From: Eubacteriaceae bacterium CHKCI004
Lineage (GTDB): Bacteria > Bacillota > Clostridia > Lachnospirales > Lachnospiraceae
Direction: 5' to 3'
DNA length: 64,000 bases
Assembly (NCBI GenBank): GCA_900016875.1
Contig: FCNR01000023.1
Location: forward strand, 124,001 to 188,000
A program made the translations under genes and the position numbers. The notes beneath the pieces were generated by a model that searched no databases, was not told the DNA's origin, and was given only the letters and a program-made list of their open reading frames with translations. Of the stretch, positions 63,385 to 64,000 are shown piece by piece (position 1 is the stretch's first letter; each line of letters opens with the position of its first letter).

Positions 63385-63392
63385 AAAAAATA

Positions 63393-63942
63393 TCATTTGT
63401 CAATACTATCCTCGTAACTCTCTGCCAGCCACTCCTTCACCTGCTCCTCCGGCATATCCACAATCTCAGCGATAGCTTCCGCATCATATCCCATCCGGCA
63501 CAAACGCAGCGCTGTCTCTCTGGCCTTTTTTATCTGCCCCTGTTTTTCTCCTTTGATTGTTCCTATGGCAATCCCGCGTGCTTCTCCTCGGGCCTCTCCT
63601 CTGGCTTCCCCTCGAGCTTCTCCTCTGGCTTCCCCGCGGGCCTCTGCCTCTTCCTGCATCCTCTGTCTGTGAATGGTATCATCAAAAATTACTCCAATCA
63701 TACTCGTCACCTCTTCCTTCTTCCTGTTCAGATACTCTGTTAAAATATTATGCGCAATGCAGTATTCCACCAGTTTTTCCGCCGCTTCTTTTGTTCTTCC
63801 ATATTCTTTATGAAAACAGATTGCGGAAAACGCTGTCTTTGATTGTTCGCTTTGGTTTTTCGTTATCTTCAATCTTTATCGGTGTGGTGTTTTGGGATTT
63901 TTTTCGTTCTGGTTCATTCTCCTTCGAATGTTTATGATTCAA
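63393..63942 (-). pseudogene. Rpn/PD-(D/E)XK transposase-like gene with internal deletion
   Basis: The N-terminal frame starts with TTG at 63942 (GAGGTGA upstream) and reads PIKIEDNEKPKRTIKDSVFRNLF, the conserved opening of Rpn-family nuclease/transposase proteins, then stops at 63808. The C-terminal frame (open from 63872 to 63393) reads HKEYGRTKEAAEKLVEY ... EYLNRKKEEVTSMIG and ends EEQVKEWLAESY, matching the family C-terminus. The middle ~200 residues with the PD-(D/E)XK catalytic core are missing and the two ends are out of frame, so the gene is dead. The C-terminal part contains an ARGE repeat. Confidence 0.75.
63580..63639 (-). repeat. 12-bp tandem repeat encoding ARGE units
   Basis: Five consecutive 12-bp units (such as GCTTCTCCTCGG) encode Ala-Arg-Gly-Glu repeats in the C-terminal part of the Rpn-type pseudogene. 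Units differ only at third codon positions and the like. Copy number in such repeats is prone to change. Confidence 0.85.
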
Positions 63943-64000
63943 CACCTTCACCTCATATATTATATTATCACAATTGCAATTGTATTTTTATTATACAAAC

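Overview
The window looks like chromosome from an anaerobic gut Firmicute of the Lachnospiraceae (Clostridium cluster XIVa) type. The basis is gene content and style: AAAGGAGG-type ribosome binding sites, lysine-rich secreted proteins ending in Fn3 repeats, a class II GalT, a domain-reversed GH3 beta-glucosidase, an MsmEFG sugar importer whose ATPase lies elsewhere, a group IIC intron remnant and an Rpn-type transposase pseudogene. No rRNA, tRNA or CRISPR array was seen. The species cannot be named from sequence alone.

Layout. 1-2.5 kb: one end of an integrative element, with a large serine recombinase whose gene runs into a headless feoB (3' half only). 2.5-2.7 kb: a candidate small RNA that has a paralogue at 15.5 kb. 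2.7-5.2 kb: polar amino acid ABC importer. 5.4-12.9 kb: a phosphate block (pstSCAB-phoU, Na/Pi cotransporter, PhoP/PhoR-type two-component system). 13-18.3 kb: small alarmone synthetase, HD nucleotidase, cysteine hydrolase, nucleoside hydrolase, prfC. 18.6-20.9 kb: a P-II-like protein coupled to a DUF1538 membrane protein. 21.1-21.7 kb: an internally deleted group IIC intron sitting behind a terminator. 22-24 kb: aldo/keto reductase and a DeoR regulator. 24-30.4 kb: an accessory block of PadR, small membrane and secreted proteins and a partly decayed ABC exporter. 30.4-32 kb: a gene-poor stretch with an inverted-repeat array and a chimeric glycerol kinase gene.

33-60.7 kb is a carbohydrate region that reads as a raffinose/sucrose/galactoside pathway. 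MsmEFG imports the sugar and a distant MsmK-type ATPase (52.4 kb) probably powers it. GH36 alpha-galactosidase releases galactose and sucrose. A GH13_4 amylosucrase-like enzyme and a GH32 fructosidase split sucrose, and fructokinase phosphorylates fructose. Galactose goes through GalK and GalT, and a GH13_31 glucosidase and the GH3 enzyme handle further glucosides. Two LacI-family regulators and visible operator-like sites accompany these genes. Embedded at 49.6-52.2 kb is an unusual pair: a cytoplasmic ParB-like/BMP fusion translationally coupled to a metallophosphoesterase. The window ends with a MerR-like regulator, a large secreted Ig/Fn3 protein and a broken Rpn-family transposase gene.

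The most interesting items are the two paralogous small RNAs, the feoB interruption with a palindromic candidate attachment core, the ParB-BMP/phosphoesterase pair, the P-II/DUF1538 pair, and the amylosucrase-like enzyme with a histone-H1-like N-terminal tail.
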